DNA of 64,000 bases from Bagarius yarrelli (taxonomy: Eukaryota; Chordata; Actinopteri; Siluriformes; Sisoridae). The stretch spans positions 9,989,763 through 10,053,762 of the forward strand of contig VCAZ01000008.1 of the NCBI GenBank assembly GCA_005784505.1. The letters run 5' to 3'. Below the pieces are notes generated by a model. The model did not search any database, was not told the origin of the DNA, and was given only the letters and a program-made list of their open reading frames with translations. The position numbers and the translations under genes are program-made. Numbering within the stretch: the stretch's first letter is position 1; each line of letters starts with the position of its first letter. Below are positions 44,876 to 57,443 of this stretch, piece by piece.

Positions 44876-46412
44876 AAATCCTTGTTCAAGTTTACCACAA
44901 CATATCCTGATAAAAAAAAACATTAACTATTGTAATTTAAACAATTTTATCTATAAAAATATATTTAAATATAAAGAAATTGATGAAAAATATTACCATG
45001 AATTTTCTAAACTTTGCGAGTTTACTCATATTTCCGAAACTTTTCCAAGCTTGAAAATTCCACTTTCCTAGGATAAAATTTCAGTAAGTACATATAAGTT
45101 ATAGGAACCTAGGCTTATTTTACCGACATGGACCTTTGAGTCTCATTAATCAAAATGAACGAATTTTTTTCCCCAGAGTCATCATTATCATTAAAATGTT
45201 ACGCGTTACTTTCCTAACACATCTACTACTTGCCCAAACTCTGATTACACTTCAAACAAACAGAAAAAATTAATTTATTGTTTATTTGGCTCTCCGGTCT
45301 ATGATAAGTTATCTTAATATATATAACTTGCCTCTTATCTGTTTTTGGATTTGGGGCATTCGTTCATCATGTGACCACCCCATAAACTTAACCAATGCAG
45401 TCTGAGCCGGAAAAATAACGGCATGCATCACTCTCCGAGACGACGGAAATTTTGATATTGTCAAACAATTAACAATGTTTGTTTTTCCCCCCTAAACTAC
45501 TTAAAGTTACTGAAAATTACTTAGTGTTCAGGCGAAAATAGAACATAAGCCGGGTACTTCACACACACTGTCTTTGCGTACTATACGGAAAAAAGTACGC
45601 AATTTTAAACGCAGCCTAAGGAAATGTGCACTAGACACAACACCTCACAGCCTCAAGAGTCATTTCATTCAATGACATGTGGCTGGAAAGACAAAGAAAA
45701 GGGTAATGCAGCAAAAATAAACCTTCTGAGGTGCAAACTACATTCCTGCCATTCATTCAGCGTTTCCTATCTACACACAAACACACACACGCATCAATCA
45801 AATGCTTAAAAAAAGCAGATGTTGAGATGGAGACCTGAATTGAGCTTTTTCTTTGGAGAGGAAGAGGGTGAAAAGGGTGTCTGATGGACCTCATCTCTCA
45901 TTTCAGTTTATCTTTTTGTTTCATCTCTCCTTCCTCAAGGGCACCACACAGCCTTTCCGGCTCAGCTGACCTCTGGCCTTGCCTCACACAATACCGAGCA
46001 ACCGGTGCATGCATTCAAGGACAGAATTATAAAGCGACATGTTAGCAGAGTTTTAAACTACAATAAGGAAATACAGGAAAAACATGTAAAAATGCATTTT
46101 CATAAAGGGAAACAAAAGAGGGGAAACCACATAGCTGCTTTTTTTTGGTCGGGCTGCACAATATATGATTTTAGCATCAACATGGCAATGTGTGTATCTG
46201 CAATTGTCACACTGCAGAATGTAAAAATGTAAAGTGGGGATTATAGTCGACGGCACCCCAGTTTAAAACACATGATTTGTGGATTAACTGTAAAGTTCAA
46301 TAACAGAGTGAACGTTTCTACATTGTTTTAAGCTCTGTTACCGTGTAATTATTTTAAACAACTTCAAGGGCACAAGAAACAAACCACTTTTGCAACTTTA
46401 ACAAAGATTAAT

Positions 46413-46702
46413 TGTGGCCGGCCTCATGGTGTAGTGGGTTAAGGCACCAGCACCCACATGTGTAAGAAGGAGTGGTGGCTCAAATGGTTAGGAAGCTTAG
46501 TTGTTGATCCGAAGACCAGGAAGACCTGGATTCAAGCTCCACTGTTGGGTCCTTGAGCAAGACCCTTAACCCTTCCTGCTCCAGTGGCGCTGCATCATAG
46601 CTGACCCTGCACTCTGACCCCAACTTACTAAGATGGGATATGCGAAGAAAGAATTTTACCATGCTGCAGACATTATATGTGACAAAATTAAAGGCATTTA
46701 CA
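46413..46702 (+). mobile_element. tRNA-derived SINE of a second type, forward
   Basis: Head 'ggagtggtggctcaaatggt', B-box-like 'ctggattcaagctcc', body 'gttgggtccttgagcaagac', then a different tail: 'gctgcatcatagctgaccct', 'gggatatgcgaagaaagaat', 'tatgtgacaaaattaaaggc'. The tail differs from that of the common family, so it is a distinct subfamily or family. A partial head-like piece ('tggtgtagtgggttaaggca') precedes it. Confidence 0.8.
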
Positions 46703-48050
46703 GTTACAAGTTGCACTCCGGCCACCCGGGTAAGATTCTGGCTTGGTTCCTTTCCGGTCCCACCTCTTTCGTTTATCCTCCCCAAAAAATGTCTCTGGTC
46801 TATTGTATTTATCTATAATTATAATTTGTGTATTATATTTTATGCAGATGTATCCGCTCACAAAAGCACTATAATCATTCGAAAATAATTAATTATTTTC
46901 CAATAAAGCGAATGAAGTCATCTGCAGGGTTTTTTATATTGCAAGGGTTATTGCAAAAGCAATAATATCAAATAATAATAATTAAAATACCAGATACTGA
47001 TAATATTGTGCAGCCCTAATAGAGAGAGAGAGAGAAAGAAAGGTGTATTGTAGATGTTAAGAGCTTAAGTCTGTTTATCAGAATTCAGATACAGACGCTC
47101 CGCTAGTGATGAACATCCGAATTCCGAACACTTGTAGATACAAACGTTAATGCTTAACGCTCGGTAATCAAAAATGTGTTGGTTACATGTTCGGATTGCC
47201 AGCTGAAGTATCAAATTTTGTACTGTGCACCGAATCCGCCTAGTACAACCCACGCCGCTGCAGGACTATAGGTCAGCCACTCCATCCTCTTAGTCGTGTG
47301 TGACTTGCGATCCCAATGCAGCACGCTTACTTGAGATATATATATAATGACAGACACTCTGTGAGTATGTTCGTAAATCATATATATATGATTTAGACGC
47401 AACATATAGAATTAACGAAAGTAATAGAAGTATAATGAAATGCGTATTTCTATTCATTGCAAAAACAATTTTTTACCTCAAAAACACTTATGTGTAACCG
47501 ATAGTGAGTGAAGCAACACCTTACCCTAAAACATGAAGGCACAAACCACCCCAAAGCCATGATGGCAATAGAACAAGTTTCAATATTTAACGCTTTTTCT
47601 TTGTTTGTTTTTTTCCAGAGGAACGTAGTATCCCACATACTTCCTGGATTAGACAAAAAACACAAAGCATGACCTACCAAATTTATTCTAGAGAATTTTC
47701 TGGTGTACATAAAGGTAAAGAATGTGTGCCTTCTTGGTTCCTCAGGCAGAAGCAATAAGAGAGAGAACGGCTTTCTCACACAGTCATACACAGCGAGAGT
47801 ACCATCCATCACTGCCGGCAGTCACAAAATAAACAATCATATGAGGGATCAATCAACATCTGTTTAATGTACCGTGTTTGCTGTGCGCTCTCTCGCTCTT
47901 TTTCTCTCTCACACACACACTCACAGACACACACACTCACTCACACTCCAAGACTTCTATTATAAATTTAAACAGACATGAATGTGCAAGCAGCAAAACA
48001 GGCAGCACACACACACGTCAATTTTGTATGTAATTTACAAGGCAAATCTT
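46703..48050. other. No gene seen
   Basis: AT-rich DNA with short TA runs near 47335 and 47380 and CA/CT runs at 47886-47945. Confidence 0.6.
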
Positions 48051-48052
48051 AA

Positions 48053-48056
<4 letters not shown>

Positions 48057-48083
<27 letters not shown>

Positions 48084-48236
48084 ATGTTGGCAGGGGCAGC
48101 ACAAGTCGTGTTGAGACAGGCAGCAGAGCCAGTAGCTGGCAAAGGTGCCAATCATGGCTGCCATAGACAAGAGTGAACAAAGTAATGCTCAATAATGGAA
48201 AGATTTAACTGTTTCCATCAATCATGTTAACCACAA

Positions 48237-48284
<48 letters not shown>
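48057..48284. repeat. GT and CA microsatellites facing each other
   Basis: GT run at 48057-48083 and about 23 CA units at 48238-48284. In RNA they could pair across about 155 nt. Confidence 0.92.
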
Positions 48285-48285
<1 letters not shown>

Positions 48286-48561
48286 GGTTAAATGATGTTA
48301 GGTCTGTGAATGCCTGTGTAAAACTTTAAGACAAGTCAGACTAAGAATATGCAAATGACTGCATTTCAATCGTGGAAAATGCGACATGATGAAGAACCTA
48401 AATACATACACGCAACCTCCAACCAAGTTTAGGCTACCAAACCATCAGTCAGTGTAATGTAGTAAATTGTTCATTCATTGTCACTTGGAATCTTCAATCC
48501 TGTGCATTAAAGGTGCAGCAGCTTCGTGTCTGGCTGAAAATTACAATTTCTAATAATTACA

Positions 48562-48655
48562 ACAAATTGGCAACTTGATGGTGCTGGAAATGGAACTCCG
48601 ATCTTTCCCGTTGGAATTAGCAGTCCAACACCTTAACTGCTGCGCTACCACGTTA
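48562..48655 (-). mobile_element. SINE head fragment, reverse
   Basis: 'ggcaacttgatggtgctgga' and 'cagtccaacaccttaactgc' plus 'tgcgctaccacgt'. The tail half is missing. Confidence 0.75.
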
Positions 48656-49505
48656 TGTTCAGTGGGGTGTAATGAAGTACCTTCAAACTTCTGTAAACTG
48701 GTAGTCGGCATGGCAGTGTATAAAATAACACAAAACGAAAGTGAAATTTGGAACATCGCAAAAATTGGATGGAATTGCACGAGTAGAACAATGTGTGTGC
48801 TTATTTTTGTATTCGGTCGCTATTTGCGGTCATGTAATTGTCTAAATCAAGTCATTCTGTTTAAAATTAAATCGTTCTTGGGCCATTTTGCACCAAATTC
48901 TTTTAGTTCCAAAGCTTTCCAAAGAATCTGCGGTGATATATTAAACCCCGTTATACATCATCTTTGATCCGTCAGTCGGGAATGAGATGGAGAAAGCGAT
49001 AAAGCGCTTGGGGTACGTCATCTGCCAAGCGAACACCGAGATCCTGACTCGGCTCTGTAAAACCTCAGCACCACAACCGCCACACTAAAAAAATAATCCC
49101 AACCGTAAGACGATACTGTTCAGCCTCGTCCAGAACACACAGCGAGACACACAGCTGTCTGTGGGCAGGGGTTTTTTTTTTTCGGACAAGTCAGAAGTAG
49201 TGTGTGTGTGTGTGTGTGCGTGTAGAAAAACATACGGTGCCCTAAAGGCTAGCCAGAGCTTCAAAGTGCTCCACAGTGTGTGTTTGAGCAGCTGTATAGC
49301 TCCAGCAGGACCAGTTTAAAGAGACTGAACACACACAACTGTATTTTATACTTTTCTTCGGATCTTACTGAATAAAAATATATAAAATGAATAACCATGA
49401 GCCAAATTATACTAAAGTCTTCTTTTAGGGTGTATGTTTGTATGTGTGTTTGTGTGTGTGTCTGTGTGTGTGTGTCTGTGTGCCACCCTTCTTTCTCTAC
49501 TACTT
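48656..49505. other. No gene seen
   Basis: Single-copy DNA with GT runs at 49198-49224 and 49437-49482. A CpG-containing stretch around 48960-49150 has no recognisable coding content. Confidence 0.55.
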
Positions 49506-49646
49506 GCATTTACAACATTTAGCAAACGACTTACATTTATCTTTTTTATATAACTGAGCAATTGGGGGTTAAGGGCCTTGCTCAGGGGCCCAACAGTGAT
49601 GGCTTTGTAACGTCCAACACCTTAACCACTAAGCCACCACTTCCCC
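49506..49646 (-). mobile_element. tRNA-derived SINE, reverse, internal deletion
   Basis: 'tttacaacatttagcaaacg', 'actgagcaattgggggttaa', 'gcccaacagtgatggctttg' then directly 'taacgtccaacaccttaacc'. The B-box region is deleted. Confidence 0.87.
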
Positions 49647-51065
49647 AATTTGTCATCTTTCTCTCTTAAGACCTCAATTAAAGCACGTTTATAACACTAT
49701 ATAGCATGGCTACAAACATTTAGCATGCTTCTTATTAAAAATAAAGGTTTTTCTTATCAATACAGAATGTGTTTCTTCATATAAATAGGCTGTTACATCA
49801 TTTGCCCTCTTCAAAACAATCACGACATGTTGTTCTCTCATTATGGCAGCACTTATGGATGTTTAGCTAGCCATCAGTGCTAAACTACGATCATTTGGAT
49901 ATTCCGTTAAATTGTTTGCTCTGTGGTAATTTTTTTGATGATTTATCATCATATCTGAGGAAAACGTTGATATTCTGAATATTTTTATCTACTTTGCTTC
50001 GACAATAAACCCTCACCTTGTCTTTATACACAGGTTCTGAGTTTCGGCTGAACCGCAGACTGTAGCAATTAGAATGATTTTGTTAAGCATTATGAGGTTT
50101 ATTTTAGCATGAAGGCATATCGTAAACAAGGCACATGCTTTCCTAATAAAAATGGTAAGAAAGAGCCAAGTTATCACATTGAAATCTTCTTTTTAACAGG
50201 TTGCAACTTCAAGCGCTTTAAATACTTAACTTTAGGGGGGAAAAATAGTTTTTTTGTAGTTGAATTGCACTAATTCATCATTCCATTTTAAATTTTTTGT
50301 GCTTTAACGTTACATTGACGACATTACAATGTCAGCTTGGCGAATGTAGTACCGCCGAACTTTATTCCTGCTACACGTAACCATACTTTACAGAACGTAC
50401 CTGTTTAACGGTCAAGAATTACACACTTCCATAAATCTAGTTAAGTAGAAGAATTCTGTAGGTATAAATGCAAAGAGGACATGCGACAAGCATGTTTTTT
50501 CCGGACATATACATTTTAGCATGTCAAGCTACGAACATATTTTTTCCACAAATTAGCATATACTACATTATAAGGGAAAGTTTTATACGAGTCAGTAAGT
50601 ATAGCGTTGTTAGTAAACACGGGGCTTGATTTTAACGCTAGTTTGTTCAAATTGGAAACCTTCATTCCAGATTAAGAGTCTTGTGTTAAGTTCTGGGAAA
50701 CATTATTTGCGTACACATCGACAACACTCGCTTTCAAGGTCAGAGAGTTTGTGGTCTAAAGTCTACGTCCCACCTGTTAAACCAACATTTCCAAAACCTG
50801 TCTGACCACAATGACTGAACGTCAGTATCCCACAGACTTTCAGGAAGTTTACACACCAATGAGTGTATCCCGATGAACAAAGAGCGCTCTGGGTTACGCA
50901 CCGAGCAGGTATACAAGATACTGAGAAAAGCAAAGGGATAATAATGATATAAAGATAAATAAAGGTTATGTAAGCTGATAAAAATTTGCCTTCAGCTAAC
51001 AGTTCAATAGTCCACAGTACTTTCTCTGAATCATGACGAGGTATTTCTCCTTATCCCCCTTCCAC
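49647..51065. other. AT-rich single-copy DNA, no gene seen
   Basis: Nothing recognisable on either strand, and no long open frame. Confidence 0.65.
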
Positions 51066-51241
51066 ATACACACACACACACCAAGTTACATAACTTTAAC
51101 CTATAAGCTATGTTAAATAGACCAAAGTGTAGTACAGGTATTATATTGACATGTGAACACACACTAATTCTGCTGCACACACATTATATTGCGGGAAAAA
51201 GACAACATTCTTACACAAACACACACTACACTCCTGCAAAT

Positions 51242-51273
<32 letters not shown>

Positions 51274-51424
51274 AGCTACATAACTTTAACCCATAAGCTA
51301 CGTTAAACAGACCAAAGTGTAGTACAAGCATCATATTTACATGTGAACACACACTAATTCTGCCGCACACACTCTTCATTCTATTGCAGGAAAAAAAAAA
51401 AAAATCTTGCACAAACACACACAC
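51066..51424. repeat. Tandem duplication, two units of about 180 bp
   Basis: Unit 1 (51066-51229) and unit 2 (51241-51424) each start with a CA run and share 'acataactttaacc', 'agaccaaagtgtagtaca' and 'acatgtgaacacacactaat'. They differ in CA length and by a poly-A expansion in unit 2 (about 51390). Confidence 0.9.
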
Positions 51425-51489
51425 TGTTCTTTCCATTCTACGGCACATACAAACACACTGTTCGCTCTTTGGAACACACTTATATACAC

Positions 51490-52312
51490 TCAATCAATGT
51501 CTGACACTTTAATAGTCGCTAAAAACAACGTTAAAACCGATTTTACTGTTTTTATAATCTTCATAAAAGCTACGAATTATTAAAGCAAAAAATTTGGGGA
51601 CGCTTGCATCAGTTGACTGACGCTCCAGAAGTTCCAGCCATGTGCAGAGACTCCAAACAACTCCACACAGCGTGTAAACTCTCAGGAACCTCGATTTTTA
51701 CGAGGCCTCATTTACGTCAGCCCGAAATACTAGCAAACGGATATTTTTTTCCGAATGTGATATGATTGGTTGTGATCATAGCCGTGGTGTAGCGCATGAC
51801 GTAATTACAAGCAAAGCTCGTGCAGTCACTACTCATATCAGGAAAACAAACCGATGCGTCCGGGCAGATCTGCCGAGCGCGAGACGGCGCTCCGCTTACA
51901 ATCACCACCACTCGACTCGACTGCTCACCCGTCGCTATAAATAGAAAAACAAACACAGCAAAGATGCCCGAAGATGTGAAATCAATTCTAGTGCTGCGTT
52001 CAAGTTCCTCACGAAAGGGAAATCACAGGCCAGAGGGTTGTCAGGTTTCATTCAAGGGTTTACAGTCAGGAGTGCTGCTCTCGCGCAGGAAGAGCTCGTG
52101 ATGGGCAAATCTTTATTTTTAGAGTTCTATTACAGTAACAATCAACATTTCTAAAGAATTTTTCCTTTTTGTTTTTTTGCGTTATTAAATTTCCCTCATT
52201 TTATTATCCTAATATGCTCAGCACCAAGGGACAGACCACTCCTCTCCACTTCCTGTCCACAAAGAAAATCAGGTGTTTGGTGCTTGGCTGAGCTGATGTG
52301 GCACAGAAATGT
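51490..52312. other. No gene seen
   Basis: Single-copy DNA. A CpG-containing stretch at 51690-51960 has overlapping short frames on both strands and no recognisable product. Confidence 0.55.
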
Positions 52313-52338
52313 GTGTGTGTGTGTGTGTGTGTGTGTAT
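52313..52338. repeat. GT microsatellite
   Basis: About 13 GT units. Confidence 0.92.
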
Positions 52339-52544
52339 AAAGGGGTTTAGAATAACAGCCAGGCTGTGAGATAAGGTCTAATGAGCTTTGCACAGGAGAA
52401 CTTCCAACAAATGCTATCATGCTTTCTCTCTCTTCCTGCCGCCCAACGCGGCGTTTAAACAACACTCAGCTTAACGCACACAGTGACGGAGCGAAAAGTA
52501 AACGAAACAAGGGAAAAGCTAGGACATGCTTAAGAGAACTACAT

Positions 52545-52547
52545 ATA

Positions 52548-52612
<65 letters not shown>

Positions 52613-52620
52613 AAGAAAAA
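52545..52620. repeat. GT then GA microsatellite
   Basis: Ten GT units followed by about 22 GA units and an AAAG tail. Confidence 0.93.
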
Positions 52621-52747
52621 GGGATTTGAGCCTGGCGCCAACTAAACGCCTCTCCAGACTGGGAGTTATTCCTTCAGTCATCTTTCTAACTCTGGTCATT
52701 TCAACCTTATCCTCCCTGTTTAACATGACTTATTCGTAGGTCAGGAT

Positions 52748-52749
<2 letters not shown>

Positions 52750-52789
<40 letters not shown>

Positions 52790-53234
52790 GAGGAAGAGAA
52801 AGAGAGAGCGAAAGAGAGAGAGCGCACTAAAGAAAGAAATGGGGAGACAGACAAAGAGAGAGCGAGAGGGAGACAGACAGACCAGACATGGAGGAAGAAG
52901 AGACAGAAAGAGATCGAGAGAGAGAGGAAAAGGAGAAAGAAAGAAGAAAAAAAAAAAAAAAAAAAAAAAAGAGGGAGAGTGCAACAGACAGACCATGTCA
53001 GGAAGACAGGAGAGGAAGAGAGAAACAGACAAACATAGAATAACGTGGAGGGAAAGGGAGAAGAAATGGAAGGGAAGATAGGAAGGAAGGAACGAAAGAA
53101 AGAGAGAAAGAAGTAAATAAAAGAGGAGACGGGCAAAAATAGTGATAGAGAGACGAGAGAAAGAGAAATGTAAGAAAGATATATTATAAGAGACATGGGA
53201 AAGAAAGAGAGACAGACAGACAGAGACGGGGAGG

Positions 53235-53303
<69 letters not shown>

Positions 53304-53360
53304 TGTGTAAGATATACAGTGAGAGACTGACAGAGAGAGCGAGAGACGAGAGACCTGGGT
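52750..53360. repeat. GT then long GA-rich purine tract
   Basis: About 18 GT units, then nearly 570 bp of GA-rich DNA with a poly-A run (52948-52971), GGAAGGAA words and a pure GA array at 53241-53301. Frames of 213-214 codons on the minus strand are artefacts. Confidence 0.95.
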
Positions 53361-53631
53361 AGAGAGAAAGGCACAAGGCCATTTCATGCTTCTTTTTTTT
53401 GCCCTCAGAGTCAATAGTCCATTAAGCGGACAAGAGGAAAAAAGCACACAGTGGAAAGCAGGTGAATGCGGTGAAAAGCAAAGCATGCTGGGAAACATGG
53501 GGACAAAAGGAGGTCCCTTTAAATCAGAAACACTGTAATAATTACTCAACTGATTAACCAGCTGACCGCAACTCGACAGGTCTCTCGCTCGCTCACTCAC
53601 TCACATTTTCACTAAATCTCTTACTCCAGCT

Positions 53632-53840
53632 TTCTCTCTCTCTCTATCATGAGATCTCGAGCTCTTCTTCTTTTGCGCTCTCTCTCTCTCTCTCTCTTTT
53701 GCGCTCTCTCTCTCTCTCTCTCTTTTGCGCTCTCGCTCTCTCTCTCTCTTTTGCGCTCTCTCTCTCTCTATCCCCTCCCCCTCTCTCTCTCCCCCCCCCT
53801 CTCCCCCCCCCCCTCTCACCTCCCCCCCTCCCCCTCTCTG
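53632..53840. repeat. CT-rich tract with 28-bp unit, then poly-C stretches
   Basis: The unit 'ttttgcgctctctctctc' is repeated four times (53670-53770), passing into cccctccccc blocks. Confidence 0.93.
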
Positions 53841-54092
53841 TGGTGTACCATGGGGGAAAAAAATATTCCCGTAAGTATGAAGTGTGGGTTGAATTGAGAC
53901 ACCGCTACCCCTTCACAAGAACACGCCAAAACAGAGGGGTCGGGCTATGGGGTAGAAATGGGACTGGGGCAAATTACTCTTACAGTTAATATATAAGAGG
54001 GCAGGATTAAAGAGTCACCCTAAAATTTAAGAGAAAGCATCAGATAATCCAATGTGGACTGTCCCACAGCTACATTCTGATCACACCACCCT

Positions 54093-54094
<2 letters not shown>

Positions 54095-54125
<31 letters not shown>
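54095..54125. repeat. CA microsatellite
   Basis: About 15 CA units. Confidence 0.93.
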
Positions 54126-54130
<5 letters not shown>

Positions 54131-54276
54131 TAACAGCAGCTGATTAAGGTGCAAAGTCACGTTCAGTCAAGTGTTACTCAACAACAGTGGCTACGATCGG
54201 CCTCTTGAACACACTGCACTTCAGCAGAGAGCGAGTGTGAGACAAATAAATAAGCAGAGGGTCAGGAGTGGATCTG

Positions 54277-54279
<3 letters not shown>

Positions 54280-54341
<62 letters not shown>
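54280..54341. repeat. CA microsatellite
   Basis: About 30 pure CA units. Confidence 0.95.
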
Positions 54342-54424
54342 CAATGGGTACTAAATAGCCTGTCCACTGTAATGGTTTCATGGACAGCTTCACTTTATGT
54401 TTTAATATCATGCTTCGGAAATGA

Positions 54425-54536
<112 letters not shown>

Positions 54537-54979
54537 CAGCTCTGCGTCTGGATATTATATTGTAACATTAAAGTGTGTGTTATTAGTTATATATTACAAA
54601 TTAGAAAAATTTCATTGGCTTTTTGATTAAAAAATGATTTTATTTAATTTAATTTAATAATAATAATAAATTTAAAGTGCAATTTTGTGTACAAGCATTG
54701 AAATTGTATTAAATAAGTGATCATAAATACCAACATGGGTGACTACTTTTTTTGTTTTATGAAAAAAAAAAACATTTAAGTACAATTAATCTGAGATTTA
54801 GGAAAAATTCTCAGTTCCATGTTGACCATGATAAACATTTATATCACAGCCCTGCTGAAGTCTTTCATTTAATTGGTCGCTTCCTGTAAAAACTACCATA
54901 TTCGCACATTGTATGGCAAACGCCGCAGCTAAAATAATAATAATAAAAAAGAAAACAAAACAAACAAAAACACCACTTA

Positions 54980-54983
<4 letters not shown>

Positions 54984-55047
<64 letters not shown>

Positions 55048-55078
55048 TACATATACATACACACACACACACACACAC
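54984..55078. repeat. TA then CA compound microsatellite
   Basis: About 29 TA units (54984-55042), a short mixed part, then about 10 CA units abutting a SINE. Confidence 0.95.
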
Positions 55079-55232
55079 TCTTATCCAGAGCGACTTACAT
55101 TAATTTCATTTATACAACTGAGCAATTGGGGGTTAAGGGCCTTGCTCAGGGGCCCAGCGGTGGTGGCTTGGTGGAGCTGGGATTTGACCCCACAATCTAC
55201 CAACACCTTAACCATGAGCCACCACTTCTCCT
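55079..55232 (-). mobile_element. tRNA-derived SINE, reverse, tail replaced by microsatellite
   Basis: Starts 'cttatccagagcgacttaca' immediately after the CA run, then 'tgagcaattgggggttaagg', 'caggggcccagcggtggtgg' and head 'ccatgagccaccacttct'. The usual taaatg tail has been lost to, or expanded into, the CA/TA array. The B-box region is degraded. Confidence 0.9.
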
Positions 55233-55538
55233 ATATATAGATATATTCGTGGGCGGAGGTTGCAGTGTCAGTATTGAAGGAAACCTCAAACCCTTTCATG
55301 ACACACACACACAGGTTTTCCTTCTAAGAGATTTCACTAAAATGACAATTTTTGTAGTTAATAAAGAAAAGGAAAAAATCCGGTAACATTCCATACCCGA
55401 ATTGTTGCTAGAAATAGATTGAACGTTTGACGTGTCGGCCTTTGATCACTGAACAACATCCTGTTAGTGGAAACTGATCAGCTGCCGTGTGGAAACAGTT
55501 CCAGGTTCCACCCTGGGGGTTGATTATTTTCCCTCGAT

Positions 55539-55540
<2 letters not shown>

Positions 55541-55604
<64 letters not shown>
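55541..55604. repeat. CA microsatellite
   Basis: About 31 CA units. Confidence 0.95.
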
Positions 55605-55605
<1 letters not shown>

Positions 55606-55684
55606 GTATAGGGTTTCTTTCTGATAAAATCTGAGAAAAAGCTACGCTTTAAAAGGTGTTTAACTATAATTATAACTGTGCGTA

Positions 55685-55798
55685 CACACACACACACACA
55701 CAAGATCAGTTTCTCACACAATTGTACCATTAACACAATTCACTCTCACACTCTTCCTTCCTCTCTCTCGCTCCGTTTTTCTCTTTACACACACTCTT

Positions 55799-55842
<44 letters not shown>
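55685..55842. repeat. CA and CT microsatellites
   Basis: CA run at 55685-55704 and about 20 CT units at 55803-55842. Further short CA runs lie at 55914-55930, 56229-56242 and 56498-56517. Confidence 0.92.
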
Positions 55843-55847
<5 letters not shown>

Positions 55848-56904
55848 TGCTCCTCATACACACACCTCAGAATCAGTTTCTTAGAGTCATAAACGTAACA
55901 AGATTTGAATCTTACACACACACACACACATACACAGAGCGTCATTATTCACCATTTAACCTTAACAATATCCCCTGAACCTAAACACACACCCTCACTC
56001 ACTTTAATTCACCCGAGCTTTCATTTTCTTTAGAGTGTCTTGCCGAGTGTGTGACCTTCACTGAGCAACCATAACCGTGCTTATCACAGCTTCCTGAATA
56101 CACACACACTCCAGACGCTCGACACTCGCAGACGAGTACTCGCTCCCTAAAAGCCAGCGAGCGCTTAATGGAGGCAGAGAAGTCCTCCGAGAGGAACTCG
56201 CGCTCAACCCTGTGCATTAGGAACACAAACACACACACACACTTCTCAGAGGATTACACCAGTGGAAACAATCTGTGTGTGGTCACAGGATAGTCGGGCT
56301 GGAGTTAGAGCTGGGGTGTGGTTGTGATTAGGTGCGTGTGTGTGTGTGTGTTTGTGTGCGCGGGTGTGAGAACGCCATCTTTTGAATAACATTGCTGATA
56401 ACATGACTGTGTAACATTTTTTGAATTCTTTTATAAGTGCTGATAGCTACTGAAACGTTTTACACACCCAGCTAACATACTGTCCAAACCACCCATACAC
56501 ACACACACACACACACCATGCTTTAACATTGAGCACGTGCGAACATCAGTTAATCGCTTTTAATGGCACTCGATAGCTTCTTTTCTCATACCACTTTTCA
56601 CCTGTGTTATTATAGGAGGGTGGAGGAGCCGGAAAATTACCCCTCCGCCTATCTGCACCTCTGGTTTAATCAGATTGTTATAATACCCATCAAGTGCATA
56701 ATAATACTACTTACTTCATGTTTGCACTTCACTAGAAACGTTATGCATCCTATTTTTGTTATTTCTCGCACAGATTTTTTGGTAGTTTGCAGTTAAAAAG
56801 TGATTTCTCTAAACGGGGAAACTGGGACAGACACGAGAAAATGATTATAGAAGGAGTCTCAAAAGTGAAGCTGTAAATGTTTTTTCAAATTTTTAAACCA
56901 AAAA

Positions 56905-57137
56905 AGACCAAAGCGGAGGTATAGGACCAAAAATAGAGAGAGTATAGGACCACAGAGAAGGTATAAGATCAAAGAGGAGGTATAGGACCACAGAGAAGGT
57001 ATAGGACCAAAGAGGAGGTATAGGACCATAGAGAAGGTATAGGACCATAGAGAAGGTATAGGACCAAAGAGAAGGTATAGGACCAAAGAGAAGGTATAGG
57101 ACCAAAGAGAAGGTATAGGACCAAGAGAAGGTATATG
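56905..57137. repeat. 19-bp minisatellite
   Basis: About 12 tandem copies of 'aggaccaaagagaaggtat' with few substitutions (cagag, ggagg variants). On the minus strand it translates as repeated PLWSYTF/FGPIPS, an artefact. A LINE 3' end follows 16 bp further on. Confidence 0.95.
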
Positions 57138-57152
57138 ACTCAATATGGGAAG

Positions 57153-57291
57153 GAGGATGTAATAAATGAGGACATGAAGTTAGTGGGTGTGAGTAAAGAG
57201 GATGTAGAGAATAGGGTTGGGTGGAGACAGATGATTTGCTGTGGCGACCCCTAAAAGGGAACAGCCGAAAGGAGAAGAAGAAGAAGCAAAA
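57153..57291 (+). mobile_element. LINE 3' end, forward, short
   Basis: Contains 'atgaggacatgaagttagtg', 'atagggttgggtggagacag', 'gtggcgacccctaaaaggg' and the AGAAGA tail. It is the same 3' end as the reverse copy at 11442-11870. Confidence 0.82.
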
Positions 57292-57360
57292 TGCATTCTT
57301 TATACAGAAAAATTGTTAGCATTAGCAATTTAGTGTAAACTTAAAGCATTAAAAAAACTT

Positions 57361-57443
57361 GCTCCGGGCCACACAGTGGCAGCTTGGTGGTGCCGGAAAT
57401 TTATTAGTAGTTCAACATCTTAACCATTGTGCTACCACTTCTT
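57361..57443 (-). mobile_element. SINE head fragment, reverse
   Basis: 'ccgggccacacagtggcagc', 'ttggtggtgccggaaattta' and 'tgtgctaccacttct'. Confidence 0.75.

Noticed and set aside
52730..53382. Two minus-strand frames of 213-214 codons
   Set aside because: Both run through GA/GT microsatellites in adjacent frames. The composition is pure repeat translation.
56905..57137. CRISPR-like array
   Set aside because: The 19-bp units are contiguous without spacers; this is a minisatellite in a vertebrate genome.
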